DNA of 64,000 nt from Streptomyces canus (GTDB lineage Bacteria; Actinomycetota; Actinomycetes; Streptomycetales; Streptomycetaceae): positions 310,001 to 374,000 of the forward strand of contig NZ_JAUSWW010000001.1 in the NCBI RefSeq assembly GCF_030815415.1, given 5' to 3'. Positions 53,745-62,173 of this stretch are shown here, in pieces. Every line of letters starts with the position of its first letter. Within the stretch, counting starts at the first letter, position 1. Below the pieces are notes generated by a model, which saw only the letters and a program-made list of their open reading frames with translations, had not been told where the DNA came from and ran no database searches. The position numbers and the translations under genes were made by a program.

Positions 53745-55185
53745 TAGTGCTTGGTCATCTTCACTTGTGTATGCGTGTCTCATGCGTCGTGAGGGTCGTT
53801 GGAGTGGTGTGACACCTGAGGAGATGGCCTCGGTCCGGGGGGACTTGGAGGCGTTCGCGGCGGAGTTGTTCGACGGGTTCTTCCGTGCGGATCAGCGGCG
53901 GTGGGGGCAGGCGTATGTGCGCGGGCTGCTGCTGGACGGGCAGCGCAAGTCGGTGGAGCCGATGGCCGCCCGGCTGGGTGAGGACGGCAACCGGCAGGCG
54001 CTGGCGCACTTCATCACCTCCAGCCCGTGGGATCCCGCGCACGTGCGGGCCCGGCTGGCCTGGAGGATGCACGAGGCGATCGGTCCCGAGGCGCTGGTCG
54101 TCGATGACACCGGCTTTTTGAAGGACGGCGATGCTTCGGCGTGTGTGTCGCGGCAGTACACCGGCACCGCGGGCAAGGTCACCAACTGCCAGGTGGGCGT
54201 CTCGCTGCACCTGGCCAGCGACCGTGCCTCCGCGGCCGTCAACTGGCGGCTGTTCCTGCCCGCATCCTGGGATCCCGACGCGCCGGAGGCCGACCCGGTC
54301 AAGATTGCCCGCCGCGGCCAGTGCGGGATTCCGGCCCAGGTGGGGCATGTGGAGAAGTGGCAGCTGGCCCTGGACATGATCGACGAGACCCGGTCGTGGG
54401 GCATCGACGTCCCCCTGGTCGTCGCGGACGCCGGATACGGCGATGCTGCCGCCTTCCGGCTGGGCCTGGAGGAACGCAAGCTGGCCTATGCGGTGGGTAT
54501 TTCCTCGCGCCATACCGCCCATCCCGCCCACGCCCAACCCGTCCAGCCCGCCTACCCGGGCACCGGCCGGCCACCCAAAGTGCGGTACCCCGAGCCTGCG
54601 CAGACGATGAAAGACCTGGTCATCGCGGCCGGGAGGGCGGCGGCGAGACCGGTGTCGTGGCGGGAAGGCTCCCGGCCGGGCAAGAGCCGAAGCGGCTTCA
54701 AGCGCATGTACTCGCGGTTCGTCGCCCTGCGCATCCGCCCGGCCGGCCGCGGCATCCGCCGGGCCACCGACGATCCTGAACTGCCCGAACGCTGGCTGCT
54801 GGCGGAATGGCCCGCGACCGAGCCCGAGCCGGTCCAGTTCTGGCTCTCGAACCTTCCCTCCGGCATGCCACTGGCCACACTGGTGCGGCTGGCCAAGCTC
54901 CGCTGGCGCATCGAGCACGACTACCGCGAGATGAAACAGGCCCTGGGACTGGCCCACTTCGAAGGCCGCACCTTCAACGGATGGCACCACCACGTCACCC
55001 TCGTCTCCGCCGCCCACGCCTTCTGCACCCTGCAACGACTGGCACCAGACCCAAAAGACGCCGCGCAGGCCTGAGCCTCTACCAAGTGGTCCGCGAACTG
55101 CAGACCCTCCTCGCCACCTGGACCGGCGCCTGCCCCACCTGCCACCGCGACATACCCACACCACTACGAACCTGACCAAGCCCTA
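53745..55185 (+). mobile_element. IS701-family insertion sequence
   Basis: A 1441-bp element flanked by the 4-bp target duplication CTAG (53741-53744 and 55186-55189), the known target of IS701 family members. The inverted repeats begin TAGTGCTTGGTCA on the left and TAGGGCTTGGTCA on the right. The right CTAG is shared with the start of the MITE-like element that follows, so the two insertions abut exactly. Confidence 0.85.
53782..55175 (+). pseudogene. IS701-family transposase, frameshifted near the C-terminus
   Basis: The main frame from the ATG at 53782 has 430 codons: LEAFAAELFDGFFRADQRRW, EALVVDDTGFLKDGDASACV with the first catalytic Asp, VPLVVADAGYGDAAAFRLGL with the second, and KLRWRIEHDYREMKQALGLA with the Glu. 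It stops at 55074. The natural ending (GLSLYQVVRELQTLLATWTG, ACPTCHRDIPTPLRT) follows in another frame to 55175. The indel near 55070 may or may not abolish activity, since all three catalytic residues are upstream. Confidence 0.85.
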
Positions 55186-55266
55186 CTAGGGCGCGTATCG
55201 AGTCGTGATCAGTCTGCGGGATTCGCCTTCGTAGCCTAAATGATCACGACTCGATACGCGCCCTAG
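55186..55266. mobile_element. 81-bp MITE-like element with perfect 26-bp inverted repeats
   Basis: The two ends (CTAGGGCGCGTATCGAG, TCGTGATCA and its reverse complement) are perfect 26-bp inverted repeats around a 29-bp centre. Reading inward from the right end, 32 bases match the end of the IS5-type element at 58155, including six bases beyond the repeat (TTTAGG). So this is an internal-deletion derivative of that IS, mobilisable in trans. It begins at the CTAG target duplication of the neighbouring IS701. Confidence 0.85.
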
Positions 55267-55460
55267 TCGTTGCCGGGCCCGAAACAGGGACGACTTCGCA
55301 GGGATGTGCCACTCGCCCAGCACCCTCTGGCCTCGCAGGCGCTCCACCAGGGCCTTCTCCATCCCGAACGCGCCCTCACCGCCGGGGCCCGGCCCGATCT
55401 CCGGATGCTCGTGGGCCGCCCAACGTCTACGCCACGTGTACGCCGCGCCAACGCGCACGT
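55267..55460 (-). pseudogene. Possible IS4-type transposase N-terminal fragment
   Basis: The minus-strand frame reads EIGPGPGGEGAFGMEKALVE, RLRGQRVLGEWHIPAKSSLF, RARQRLG. The ending resembles the PSxSALxxARxRLG motif in the N-terminal domain of IS4-family transposases. The MITE-like element has truncated it. Assignment is tentative. Confidence 0.4.
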
Positions 55461-55494
55461 CACCAACTGAACCTGAGCGTCTGCGGCAGCCCGC

Positions 55495-56163
55495 CTACCC
55501 TCCTGGTGTCACCAGGCCTGTCTCGTAGGCGATCACTACCGCCTGGGCCCGGCTGTTCAGGCCGAGCTTGGTCATGGCGCGGTTGAGGTGGGTCTTGACC
55601 GTCGCCTCGCTGATGGAGAGCCGGTCGGCGATCTCCGGGTTGGACAGGCCGCGCGCGATGAGTTTGAGGACGTCGACCTCACGGGGGGTCAACGTGCCGA
55701 GGCTCGGCAGGGGTTGGGCGTCGGGCGTGGATCGGTCCTGTTGGGCATACGCCTCGACGAGCCGACGAGTCACGCTCGGGGCGAAGAGTGCGTCGCCGCC
55801 CCCGACCGCGGCCACGGCTGCCAGCAGCCGCTCAGGTCCTGAGTCCTTGAGCAGAAAGCCGGACGCCCCGGCACGCAATGCTCCGTAGACGTATTCGTCG
55901 AGGTCGAAGGTGGTCAGGACCAGCACCCGGGGCGCGGGGTCGACCGCGTCCGTGAGGATGCGCCTGGTGGCCTGGATGCCGTTCACGCCGGGCATGCGGA
56001 TGTCCATCAGGACCACGTCGGGCCGGGTCTTGGCGGCCAGCCGCACCGCCGCCTCGCCGTCCCCCGCCTCGCCGGCGACCTCGAAACCGGGCGCGGCGTT
56101 GAGAAGGCCGACGAGGCCGGCGCGGATGAGGAACTGGTCGTCGACGACGAGGACTCTGGTCAT
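55495..56163 (-). CDS. NarL-family response regulator
   Basis: 222 residues. The receiver domain has the acidic pocket VLVVDDQF, the phospho-acceptor Asp in PDVVLMDIRMPGVNGIQATR, and the conserved Thr and Lys (LVLTTFD; GFLLKDS). The LuxR-type HTH reads LGTLTPREVDVLKLIARGLS, NPEIADRLSISEATVKTHLN, and RAMTKLGLNSRAQAVV. It overlaps the upstream kinase gene by 4 bases. Its target may include the divergent secreted protein at 57586. Confidence 0.93.
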   Translation of the reverse strand: MTRVLVVDDQFLIRAGLVGLLNAAPGFEVAGEAGDGEAAVRLAAKTRPDVVLMDIRMPGVNGIQATRRILTDAVDPAPRVLVLTTFDLDEYVYGALRAGASGFLLKDSGPERLLAAVAAVGGGDALFAPSVTRRLVEAYAQQDRSTPDAQPLPSLGTLTPREVDVLKLIARGLSNPEIADRLSISEATVKTHLNRAMTKLGLNSRAQAVVIAYETGLVTPGG

Positions 56164-57338
56164 CTCCTACCCTCGTCTCCCCACCGTGCGCCAGTTGTCG
56201 ACGTCGGCAGGGTCAGGCGGACCGCGAAACCCCCCTCGGCACGTGGGCCGACGCTGATCCTCCCGCCGTAGAGCTTGGCCCGCTCCCGCATGCCAATCAA
56301 GCCGTGTCCGCCGCCTGCCAGAACTCTGGCCGGAATCAGCCCGTCTCCGTTGCCCGTTCCGTTGTCCGTGACAATGACGATCAATTCATGCTGCCGGTAG
56401 TGCAGTCGCACCTGTGCGTCAGCGTGGTGGGTGTGTTTGAGGACGTTGGTCAAGGCCTCCTGGACGACGCGGTACGCGCACAATTCGACGCCCGGGGCGA
56501 GCGGACGAACGGTGCCCTTGATGCTCAGCTCGATCGGGACGCCACCGGCCCGGATACGCTCGAGCAGGTCGTCGAGTCGAGCGAGGGTGGGCATGGGGGC
56601 GGCTGACTCGGCGCCGCCCAGATCGTGTTCCCGCAGGACGTGCAGGATGCGCCGCAGCTCCTCCAAGGCCTCGCCGCTGGTGTCCTCGATGGTGCCGAGC
56701 GCGCCCCGGGCAGTGGCGGTATCGGAGTCCAGGACGAACCGGGCCAGGCCGGCCTGCACGGAGATCACCGACATGTGGTGGGCGACGACGTCGTGCAGCT
56801 CCCGCGCTATGCGCCCACGTTCGGCGGCGACCTCACGGCGGGCCCGCTCGGCCTGCTCGCCGCGCAACTGCCGGGCGAGTTCGCGGGAGCGGCGGGCCAG
56901 CGTGCCGGACCACACCAGCACCAAGCTGAACAGGAGGGCCTGGCTCACCACTAGCGTCATGGACAAGCTGTCGCTGATCACACCCGCATACACCCACTTG
57001 GCGGTCATCACAGCCGCACAGCCGACGGCAAACCGTGCCGAATACACCGACGCCACCGTGTACAGGGCAAGCATCGAGCCCAACGCGGACGCCACCGGCC
57101 AGTACCCCAGGCTGATGTAGGAGACGCCAGCCAACTGCACGGCCGCGAACACCACCGTCGGTACCCTGCTCCGAAAGGCAACCGGCAGATGCGCCAGTGC
57201 AAGCAGCACATAGGCAGGGGCGTCGAGTTTCGGCCAGCCCCGCGCCACCGACACCTGACCCAGCCGGACGGCCACCCACGTCATGGCGAGCGCGATCAGC
57301 GTGTCTAGGACGAGCGGGCGGGGCGTAGGCATGCGCAT
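56160..57338 (-). CDS. Sensor histidine kinase (HisKA_3 type)
   Basis: 392 residues. Five or six N-terminal membrane segments (LVLDTLIALAMTWVAVRLGQ; YVLLALAHLPVAFRSRVPTV; VASALGSMLALYTVASVYSA; SMTLVVSQALLFSLVLVWSG) form the sensor. The dimerisation domain has the phospho-His in GRIARELHDVVAHHMSVISV. The ATPase domain has LIVIVTDNGTGNGDG and GGGHGLIGMRERAKLYGGRI. The phosphoryl group passes to the overlapping regulator. The signal is unknown. Confidence 0.92.
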   Translation of the reverse strand: MRMPTPRPLVLDTLIALAMTWVAVRLGQVSVARGWPKLDAPAYVLLALAHLPVAFRSRVPTVVFAAVQLAGVSYISLGYWPVASALGSMLALYTVASVYSARFAVGCAAVMTAKWVYAGVISDSLSMTLVVSQALLFSLVLVWSGTLARRSRELARQLRGEQAERARREVAAERGRIARELHDVVAHHMSVISVQAGLARFVLDSDTATARGALGTIEDTSGEALEELRRILHVLREHDLGGAESAAPMPTLARLDDLLERIRAGGVPIELSIKGTVRPLAPGVELCAYRVVQEALTNVLKHTHHADAQVRLHYRQHELIVIVTDNGTGNGDGLIPARVLAGGGHGLIGMRERAKLYGGRISVGPRAEGGFAVRLTLPTSTTGARWGDEGRR

Positions 57339-57585
57339 CGCCGCAGCCTAAGGCCTGTGAACACGCGGCGGCGTCAACCTTTCGCGGTACCCCGGAAGTT
57401 GCAGGAACCACTACCGCGGAAGTCGCACGAACCACGCGGCTACCGCGCACGGTGGGGCCAGTGTTCCACCCGCTGTCGGACGCCTCCGCCGTGGCACCGC
57501 GCCTACGGTCGAGGACCAGCGGCGCAAACCCACCCAACGGAGCGGGCACCAGGCCGCCGCACCGTCCACGATCAAAGGAGTGATC

Positions 57586-57990
57586 ATGTTCCGGATCCGC
57601 CGATTGGCCGCCCTGTCAGCCGGAGCACTCGTGCTCGGCTCGGGAGCCCTCATTCCCTCCGTCGCCATCGCGGCGCCGACCTCCGTCACGCCTGCGGCGA
57701 AGGCGCAGGCCGGGAACAGCCAGGCCCAAGCGCCGACGAAGGTGACTCCGATGGCAGTGGCGCCCAGCTGCGTCACGTTCACCCAGTACCCGCACAGTGA
57801 CATTTTGGGCCCCTACACCAACGTCTACGTCGACAACCGCTGCTCCACCGCCCAAAGAGTCAAGGTCATCATGCGCAACGGTTACGACAGCGGCTGCCTC
57901 CAGCTCGCGGCGGGCGAGTTGGACCGTAAATTCCGCTCCAACAGCAACAACAGCTTGCAGCCCTACGTCGACCGCCTCGAATCCTGCTGA
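57586..57990 (+). CDS. Secreted cysteine-rich protein with tendamistat-like cysteine pattern
   Basis: 134 residues from the ATG at 57586, 4 bases after AAGGAGTGATC. A Sec signal (ALSAGALVLGSGALIPSVAI, then AAP) and a short linker precede a mature domain of about 75 residues with four cysteines: PSCVTFTQYP, DNRCSTAQRVKVIM, DSGCLQLAAGEL and LESC. The spacing and flanking residues (PSCVT; DN-x-C; C-x-x-x-AxG; terminal C) match the alpha-amylase inhibitors of the tendamistat family. The WRY triplet that contacts amylase is absent. So the fold is likely the same, but the target probably differs. It is divergent from the two-component system. Confidence 0.65.
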   Translation: MFRIRRLAALSAGALVLGSGALIPSVAIAAPTSVTPAAKAQAGNSQAQAPTKVTPMAVAPSCVTFTQYPHSDILGPYTNVYVDNRCSTAQRVKVIMRNGYDSGCLQLAAGELDRKFRSNSNNSLQPYVDRLESC

Positions 57991-58154
57991 CCCAGCCACT
58001 GTGCACGTGCGAGGCCGACCGTTCCGGCCCCGCACGTGCCACACTCGGGGGCAAAACGCTCGCCAACCTCGGCACCGACCTCGAAATCGTCCAACGCGTC
58101 CCGGGAACAAGGGGATTTATCCCGATCCCGAAGCGATGGGCGGTCGAGATCTGG

Positions 58155-59127
58155 CTAGGGCGCGTATCGAGTCGTGATCATTTAGGGGTCCGGGTGAGGT
58201 CTTTGATCCAGATCATCGAGGCGCGCAGGTGGAGGCCGGCGAGGTAGCTGTCTGGGGTCTTGTCGTAGCGGGTGGCGATGCCTCGCCAGGCCTTGAGCTT
58301 GTTGATCAGACGCTCGACGGTGTTCCTCTCGTTGTAGAGGCCGGTGTCGTGGCTGACGGGCCGGCCGCCCCTGGAGCCCTTCTTCTTCCGGTTGGCGGCC
58401 TGGTCCTTCTTCTCTGGGATCACTGCCGTGATGCCGCGTCTGCGCAGGTGCGCCCGGTTGCCGCGGGAGGAATAGGCTTTGTCGGCGGCGACCGCGTCCG
58501 GCCGGGTGCGAGGGCGGCCGACGGGACCCCGGACCCGTAACTTCCCCAGCACGGGGATGAATTGCGGGCTGTCGGCGGCCTGGCCCGCGGTCAGCACGAA
58601 CGCAAGCGGGCGACACTTGCGGTCAGTGGCGAGGTGGACCTTGCTGCTCTGCCCGCCCCTGGAGCGCCCCCAGGAGGGCGGCCTTCAACCGCAGTTTCCG
58701 CCGCCGCCGGATGCGTCGCTCTTCCCGACCGGGATCCGCTTCGGCGTCCTGTCCGTCTTGTTCTTCGAGGCTGCCCCCCTTTGACCTGGCCTTCTCCGCC
58801 TCGGCGGCGGCCTTCTCCAGCGCCGTGAGGACCTCCTGGTCCAGGTGTATCCCCGCCGCGTCGTGGTGAGCGCGCGCGGTGGTGGAGTCGATGCTGACCA
58901 AAGACAGATCCACCTCACCCCGCTTCGCGGCCTCCGCGATCAGGTCCTCCAGCAGAGCCTCGAAGACACCGGCGTCACGCCACTGCCGGAAGCGGTTGTG
59001 GACGGTCGGCCAGGCGCCGAACTCCTGCGGCATCTCCCGCCACTGTCCGCCGGTCTTGAACCGCCAGATCACACCCTCGAACTGCTGCCGCAGCCGCTCG
59101 GGGTAGGGGCCGTACTCGCCGATCGTG
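58155..59127 (-). pseudogene. IS5-family element, right end and most of the transposase
   Basis: The right terminus at 58155 (CTAGGGCGCGTATCGAG...) matches the MITE-like element. The transposase, read leftward, begins in mid-domain: PYPERLRQQFEGVIWRFKTG, QWREMPQEFGAWPTVHNRFR, LSLVSIDSTTARAHHDAAGI. Its frame changes near 58680, continuing GRSRGGQSSKVHLATDRKCR, DAVAADKAYSSRGNRAHLRR, and GLYNERNTVERLINKLKAWR. The start and the left terminus are missing: at 59127 the sequence becomes an IS256 fragment on the other strand. Confidence 0.82.
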
Positions 59128-59424
59128 AAGCTGTGGTCGGACGCCTGGGCCGAGTTCGTGCCCTTCCTCTCCTTCGACGTCGAGATCCGCAAGGTCATCT
59201 ACAGCACGAACGCAATCGAAAGCGTCAACGCACGCATCCGCAGGTCCGTCCGCGCCCGCGGGCACTTCCCCAACGAGGCCGCCGCCCTCAAGTGCATCTA
59301 CATGGCACTGATGAGCCTGGACCCCACGGGCAAGGGCCGCAAGCGGTGGACCATGCGCTGGAAAGCACCCCTCAACGCGTTCCAGATCGCCTTCGAGGGT
59401 CGCCTGACCCCGAGCAACAACTGA
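59128..59424 (+). pseudogene. IS256-family transposase, C-terminal fragment
   Basis: The frame reads LWSDAWAEFVPFLSFDVEIR, KVIYSTNAIESVNARIRRSV, RARGHFPNEAAALKCIYMAL and RKRWTMRWKAPLNAFQIAFE. These are the last about 95 residues of IS256 transposases, including the STNAIES(V/L)N motif with the catalytic Glu. The rest of the gene is absent. Confidence 0.88.
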
Positions 59425-59589
59425 CCACTCAACAACCAAGATCAGCCGTTAAATTGACACACCCACACCGTGCTGCGTGGCCTCGACACCCTGCCCTCCG
59501 CGTCGGCACGACCGGCCCACTCGGCCCTTGTGCTGCCCGAGTTCGCCCCGATGCTGTGACTTGATACGACACAGGGGGACTCGCCGATC

Positions 59590-59987
59590 TCAGTCCGGGG
59601 CTGCCGCCGTGATGTGACTCAGCACGCACAGCCAGCGGCCGTTCCGGTTCACGAACACATCGGTCGTCCACTCGTCGGCGTCGAAGCGTTGGCCCTTGTA
59701 GCGGGGCGCGTTCGTCACCCGCCCCGTGAAAACCGCGGTACGCCGTACACCCGGATCCTCGGCCGACTGACGCTGGTCAGCGCCGAGTGGGTCAACTCCC
59801 CGGACTCGACCAGCGAGAGGAACTGCTCCTTGGCGGAGACGCCCGACGCGGAAACGATGAAGCCATCGATCCGCGTGGCGTCGTTGGAGAGGACGGCTTC
59901 CGCCCAGTCCTTCGCGAGGGTGATGAGCCGGGTGTGGACAGGGTCGCCCTCGGGACCCTTCCAGGGAGTGCCAGCGATGTCGCTCAT
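59590..59987 (-). pseudogene. NTF2-like (SnoaL/DUF4440) protein, frameshifted
   Basis: The first part (MSDIAGTPWKGPEGDPVHTR, LITLAKDWAEAVLSNDATRI, VSAKEQFLSLVESGELTHSA) is in one frame. The end (AVFTGRVTNAPRYKGQRFDA, DEWTTDVFVNRNGRWLCVLS, HITAAAPD) is in another, with the switch near 59735. A few residues also seem deleted after DGFIV. Intact homologues are small cone-shaped proteins, often catalytic accessory or hydrolase-like; this copy is inactive. Confidence 0.75.
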
Positions 59988-60128
59988 CGTTCGAATCTAG
60001 TGCGGAATACCGGCTGCCGCTGTCTGTCACGCCGACGACCGGCCTCTGCGGAGCGTGCGGAAGCTCGGTACAGGGCGCGGGCCGCACGCCCCCAGCCCGT
60101 GCACCCTCACCAGCACCTCCGCCGTGGA

Positions 60129-60821
60129 CTACGGCAGGCGACCGGTGCCGCCGTCGGGGGCGGCGTGGGCCAGGCCCGTCCGGTAGGCGATGACGACGAG
60201 TTGGGCCCGGTCGCGGGCCTCCAGCTTCGTCATGGCGCGCTGCACGTGGGCGCGGACGGTGAAGGGGCTGAGGAACATCCGCTCGGCGATCTCCTGGTTG
60301 GACAGGCCGGTCGCGACCAGGCCCACCATCTCGCGTTCGCGCGGGGTGAGCAGGGCGAGTTGTTCGGCGTGCTGCGGCGAGGGGGTGTCCGGTGTGGCCA
60401 GGAAACGGGCGACCAGGGAGCGGGTCGCGGCCGGAGACAGAAGAGTGTCGCCGTCGGCGATCGTACGGACGGCGTCCGCCAGGTCCTCGGCCCCGATGCC
60501 CTTGCCGATGAAGCCGCCGGCCCCCGCGCGCAGCGCCTGGGCGACGTATTCGTCGGTCTCGTACGTGGTGAGGATCAGGATGCGACTGGCACGCAGTTCC
60601 GGATCCGCGCAGATCTCCGACGTGGCGGTGAGACCGTCCGTCCCAGGCATCCGGATGTCCATGATCACCACGTCCGGGCGCAGCTCCCGGGTGAGTCGCA
60701 CCGCCTCCCTGCCGTCACCGGCCTCGCCCACCACGGTGATGTCGTCGGCGGTGTCGAGAAGCATGCGGAAGGCACCGCGCAACAGAGCCTGATCGTCCGC
60801 GAGCAGAACCCTGAGCGTCAC
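60129..60821 (-). CDS. NarL-family response regulator
   Basis: 230 residues. The receiver domain has VLLADDQALLRGAFRMLLDT and the phospho-Asp in PDVVIMDIRMPGTDGLTATS. The LuxR HTH reads LALLTPREREMVGLVATGLS, NQEIAERMFLSPFTVRAHVQ, RAMTKLEARDRAQLVV. It overlaps the upstream kinase by 4 bases. It is a paralogue of the regulator at 55495-56163 but not a recent copy. Confidence 0.93.
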   Translation of the reverse strand: MTLRVLLADDQALLRGAFRMLLDTADDITVVGEAGDGREAVRLTRELRPDVVIMDIRMPGTDGLTATSEICADPELRASRILILTTYETDEYVAQALRAGAGGFIGKGIGAEDLADAVRTIADGDTLLSPAATRSLVARFLATPDTPSPQHAEQLALLTPREREMVGLVATGLSNQEIAERMFLSPFTVRAHVQRAMTKLEARDRAQLVVIAYRTGLAHAAPDGGTGRLP

Positions 60822-62164
60822 GACGCGTCCCCGGCCTCTGCGTCGCCGGTCCGTCCGTGGCCTGTCGTTCCGTCAGTCATTGGCCCCTCGATGGTTGTTG
60901 CTTCGTCAGTGTTCCCTGTCGCATCGCCCTGTGTGGTGTCCTTGGCGGGCGGCAGGGGCAGCTGAGTGGAGACGAGGAAGCCGCCCTCCGGACGCCTGCC
61001 CGCGGAGAGTTGTCCCCCGACCGCGGTGGCACGTTCCCGCATCCCGATCAGGCCGTAACCGGGCGGACGGTCCACTACGGCGGACGCCCTCGGCCCCGTG
61101 GGCGCGGTCGGCGCCGTACGCGCGCCCCCTCCGTCGTCGGCGACGGTGATGGTCACGCGATCGCGGCCGAAGGCGAGGCGCACCCGGGCGCTGCCGGTAC
61201 CGGCGTGCTTGGTCACGTTGGTCAGGGCCTCCTGGACGATGCGGTAGGCGGTGAGGTCCACTCCCGGCGGCAGCGGCCTGGCCGTGCCTTCCCGGTGCAC
61301 CGTCACCTCCAGACCCGCGCGGCGGAAGGACTCCAGGAGCGTGGGAAGCCGGGACAGGCCAGGTGCCGGTTCGGCGGGCGTGGCCGCGTCCCCGGACTGA
61401 CGCAACAGGCCTACCGTGGCCCGCAGTTCGTCGAGCGCGTGTCCGGTGGTCTCGACGAGTTCCCTGAGGCTCGTGCGGGTCTGTTCCGGGCGGGTGTCGA
61501 AGAGGTGGGCGGCGACCGTGGCCTGCGCGTTGGCCAGGGTGATCTGATGCGCTACGAGGTCGTGCAACTCCCGGGCGATGCGCACCCGTTCCTCGGCCAC
61601 TCTCTGGCGCGCCTCGCTGTCCCGGCTCTCCTCGGCCCGCCGCGCCCGCTCCTCCACGGCCGCCAGGTAGGCCCGTCGGTTCCGCACCGAGTGACCGAGT
61701 ACGCCGGCCACCAGCGGGAACGCCGCCACCGCTCCCACCCTGCTCGCATCTTTCCACGAGAGGGCCCCGAACAAGGGGGTGGAGGCGACCAGCAGTGCCG
61801 CGGAGATGAGCAGCACCGCGCCCGCCGCGCGCCGTTCGTTGCGCACGGTGAGCGCGTACGAGTAGGCGGTGATCACGGCGGGGGCCACGATGAGCGGGCT
61901 CAGCAGGAGGCCGAGTACCGGCCCCAGCACCCCGCAAGCGGTCGTGACCACCATGGCGGCCAGGGGCGTCCTGTGCCGCACCGGCAGCGCGGCACAGGAC
62001 ACCACGGCGATGAGGTAGGCGGCGGCGGACGGCGGTGACAGCGTGCTGCCGTCGTCCTGCACCACGCCGCCGAGCAGGCAGAGCGCGAACGCTGCCGCCG
62101 TGACCGTTGCCTCCCGCCACCACGTGACGCGTGATCGCGGGCCACCGCCCCCCGTGTGCGTCAT
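60818..62164 (-). CDS. Sensor histidine kinase (HisKA_3 type)
   Basis: 448 residues. The N-terminal membrane segments (VTAAAFALCLLGGVVQDDGS; AAYLIAVVSCAALPVRHRTP; GPVLGLLLSPLIVAPAVITA; AAGAVLLISAALLVASTPLF) are followed by a coiled coil (YLAAVEERARRAEESRDSEA) and the phospho-His motif RVRIARELHDLVAHQITLAN. The ATPase domain has RVTITVADDGGG and GYGLIGMRERATAVGGQLSA. The gene lies 9 bases after the MMPL gene and overlaps the regulator, so the three genes form one transcription unit. Confidence 0.92.
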   Translation of the reverse strand: MTHTGGGGPRSRVTWWREATVTAAAFALCLLGGVVQDDGSTLSPPSAAAYLIAVVSCAALPVRHRTPLAAMVVTTACGVLGPVLGLLLSPLIVAPAVITAYSYALTVRNERRAAGAVLLISAALLVASTPLFGALSWKDASRVGAVAAFPLVAGVLGHSVRNRRAYLAAVEERARRAEESRDSEARQRVAEERVRIARELHDLVAHQITLANAQATVAAHLFDTRPEQTRTSLRELVETTGHALDELRATVGLLRQSGDAATPAEPAPGLSRLPTLLESFRRAGLEVTVHREGTARPLPPGVDLTAYRIVQEALTNVTKHAGTGSARVRLAFGRDRVTITVADDGGGARTAPTAPTGPRASAVVDRPPGYGLIGMRERATAVGGQLSAGRRPEGGFLVSTQLPLPPAKDTTQGDATGNTDEATTIEGPMTDGTTGHGRTGDAEAGDAS

Positions 62165-62173
62165 GGTCGCGGC

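Noticed and set aside
60857..62038. 393-codon plus-strand frame antisense to the second histidine kinase
   Set aside because: Shadow of a kinase gene with all expected motifs; no protein-like features.
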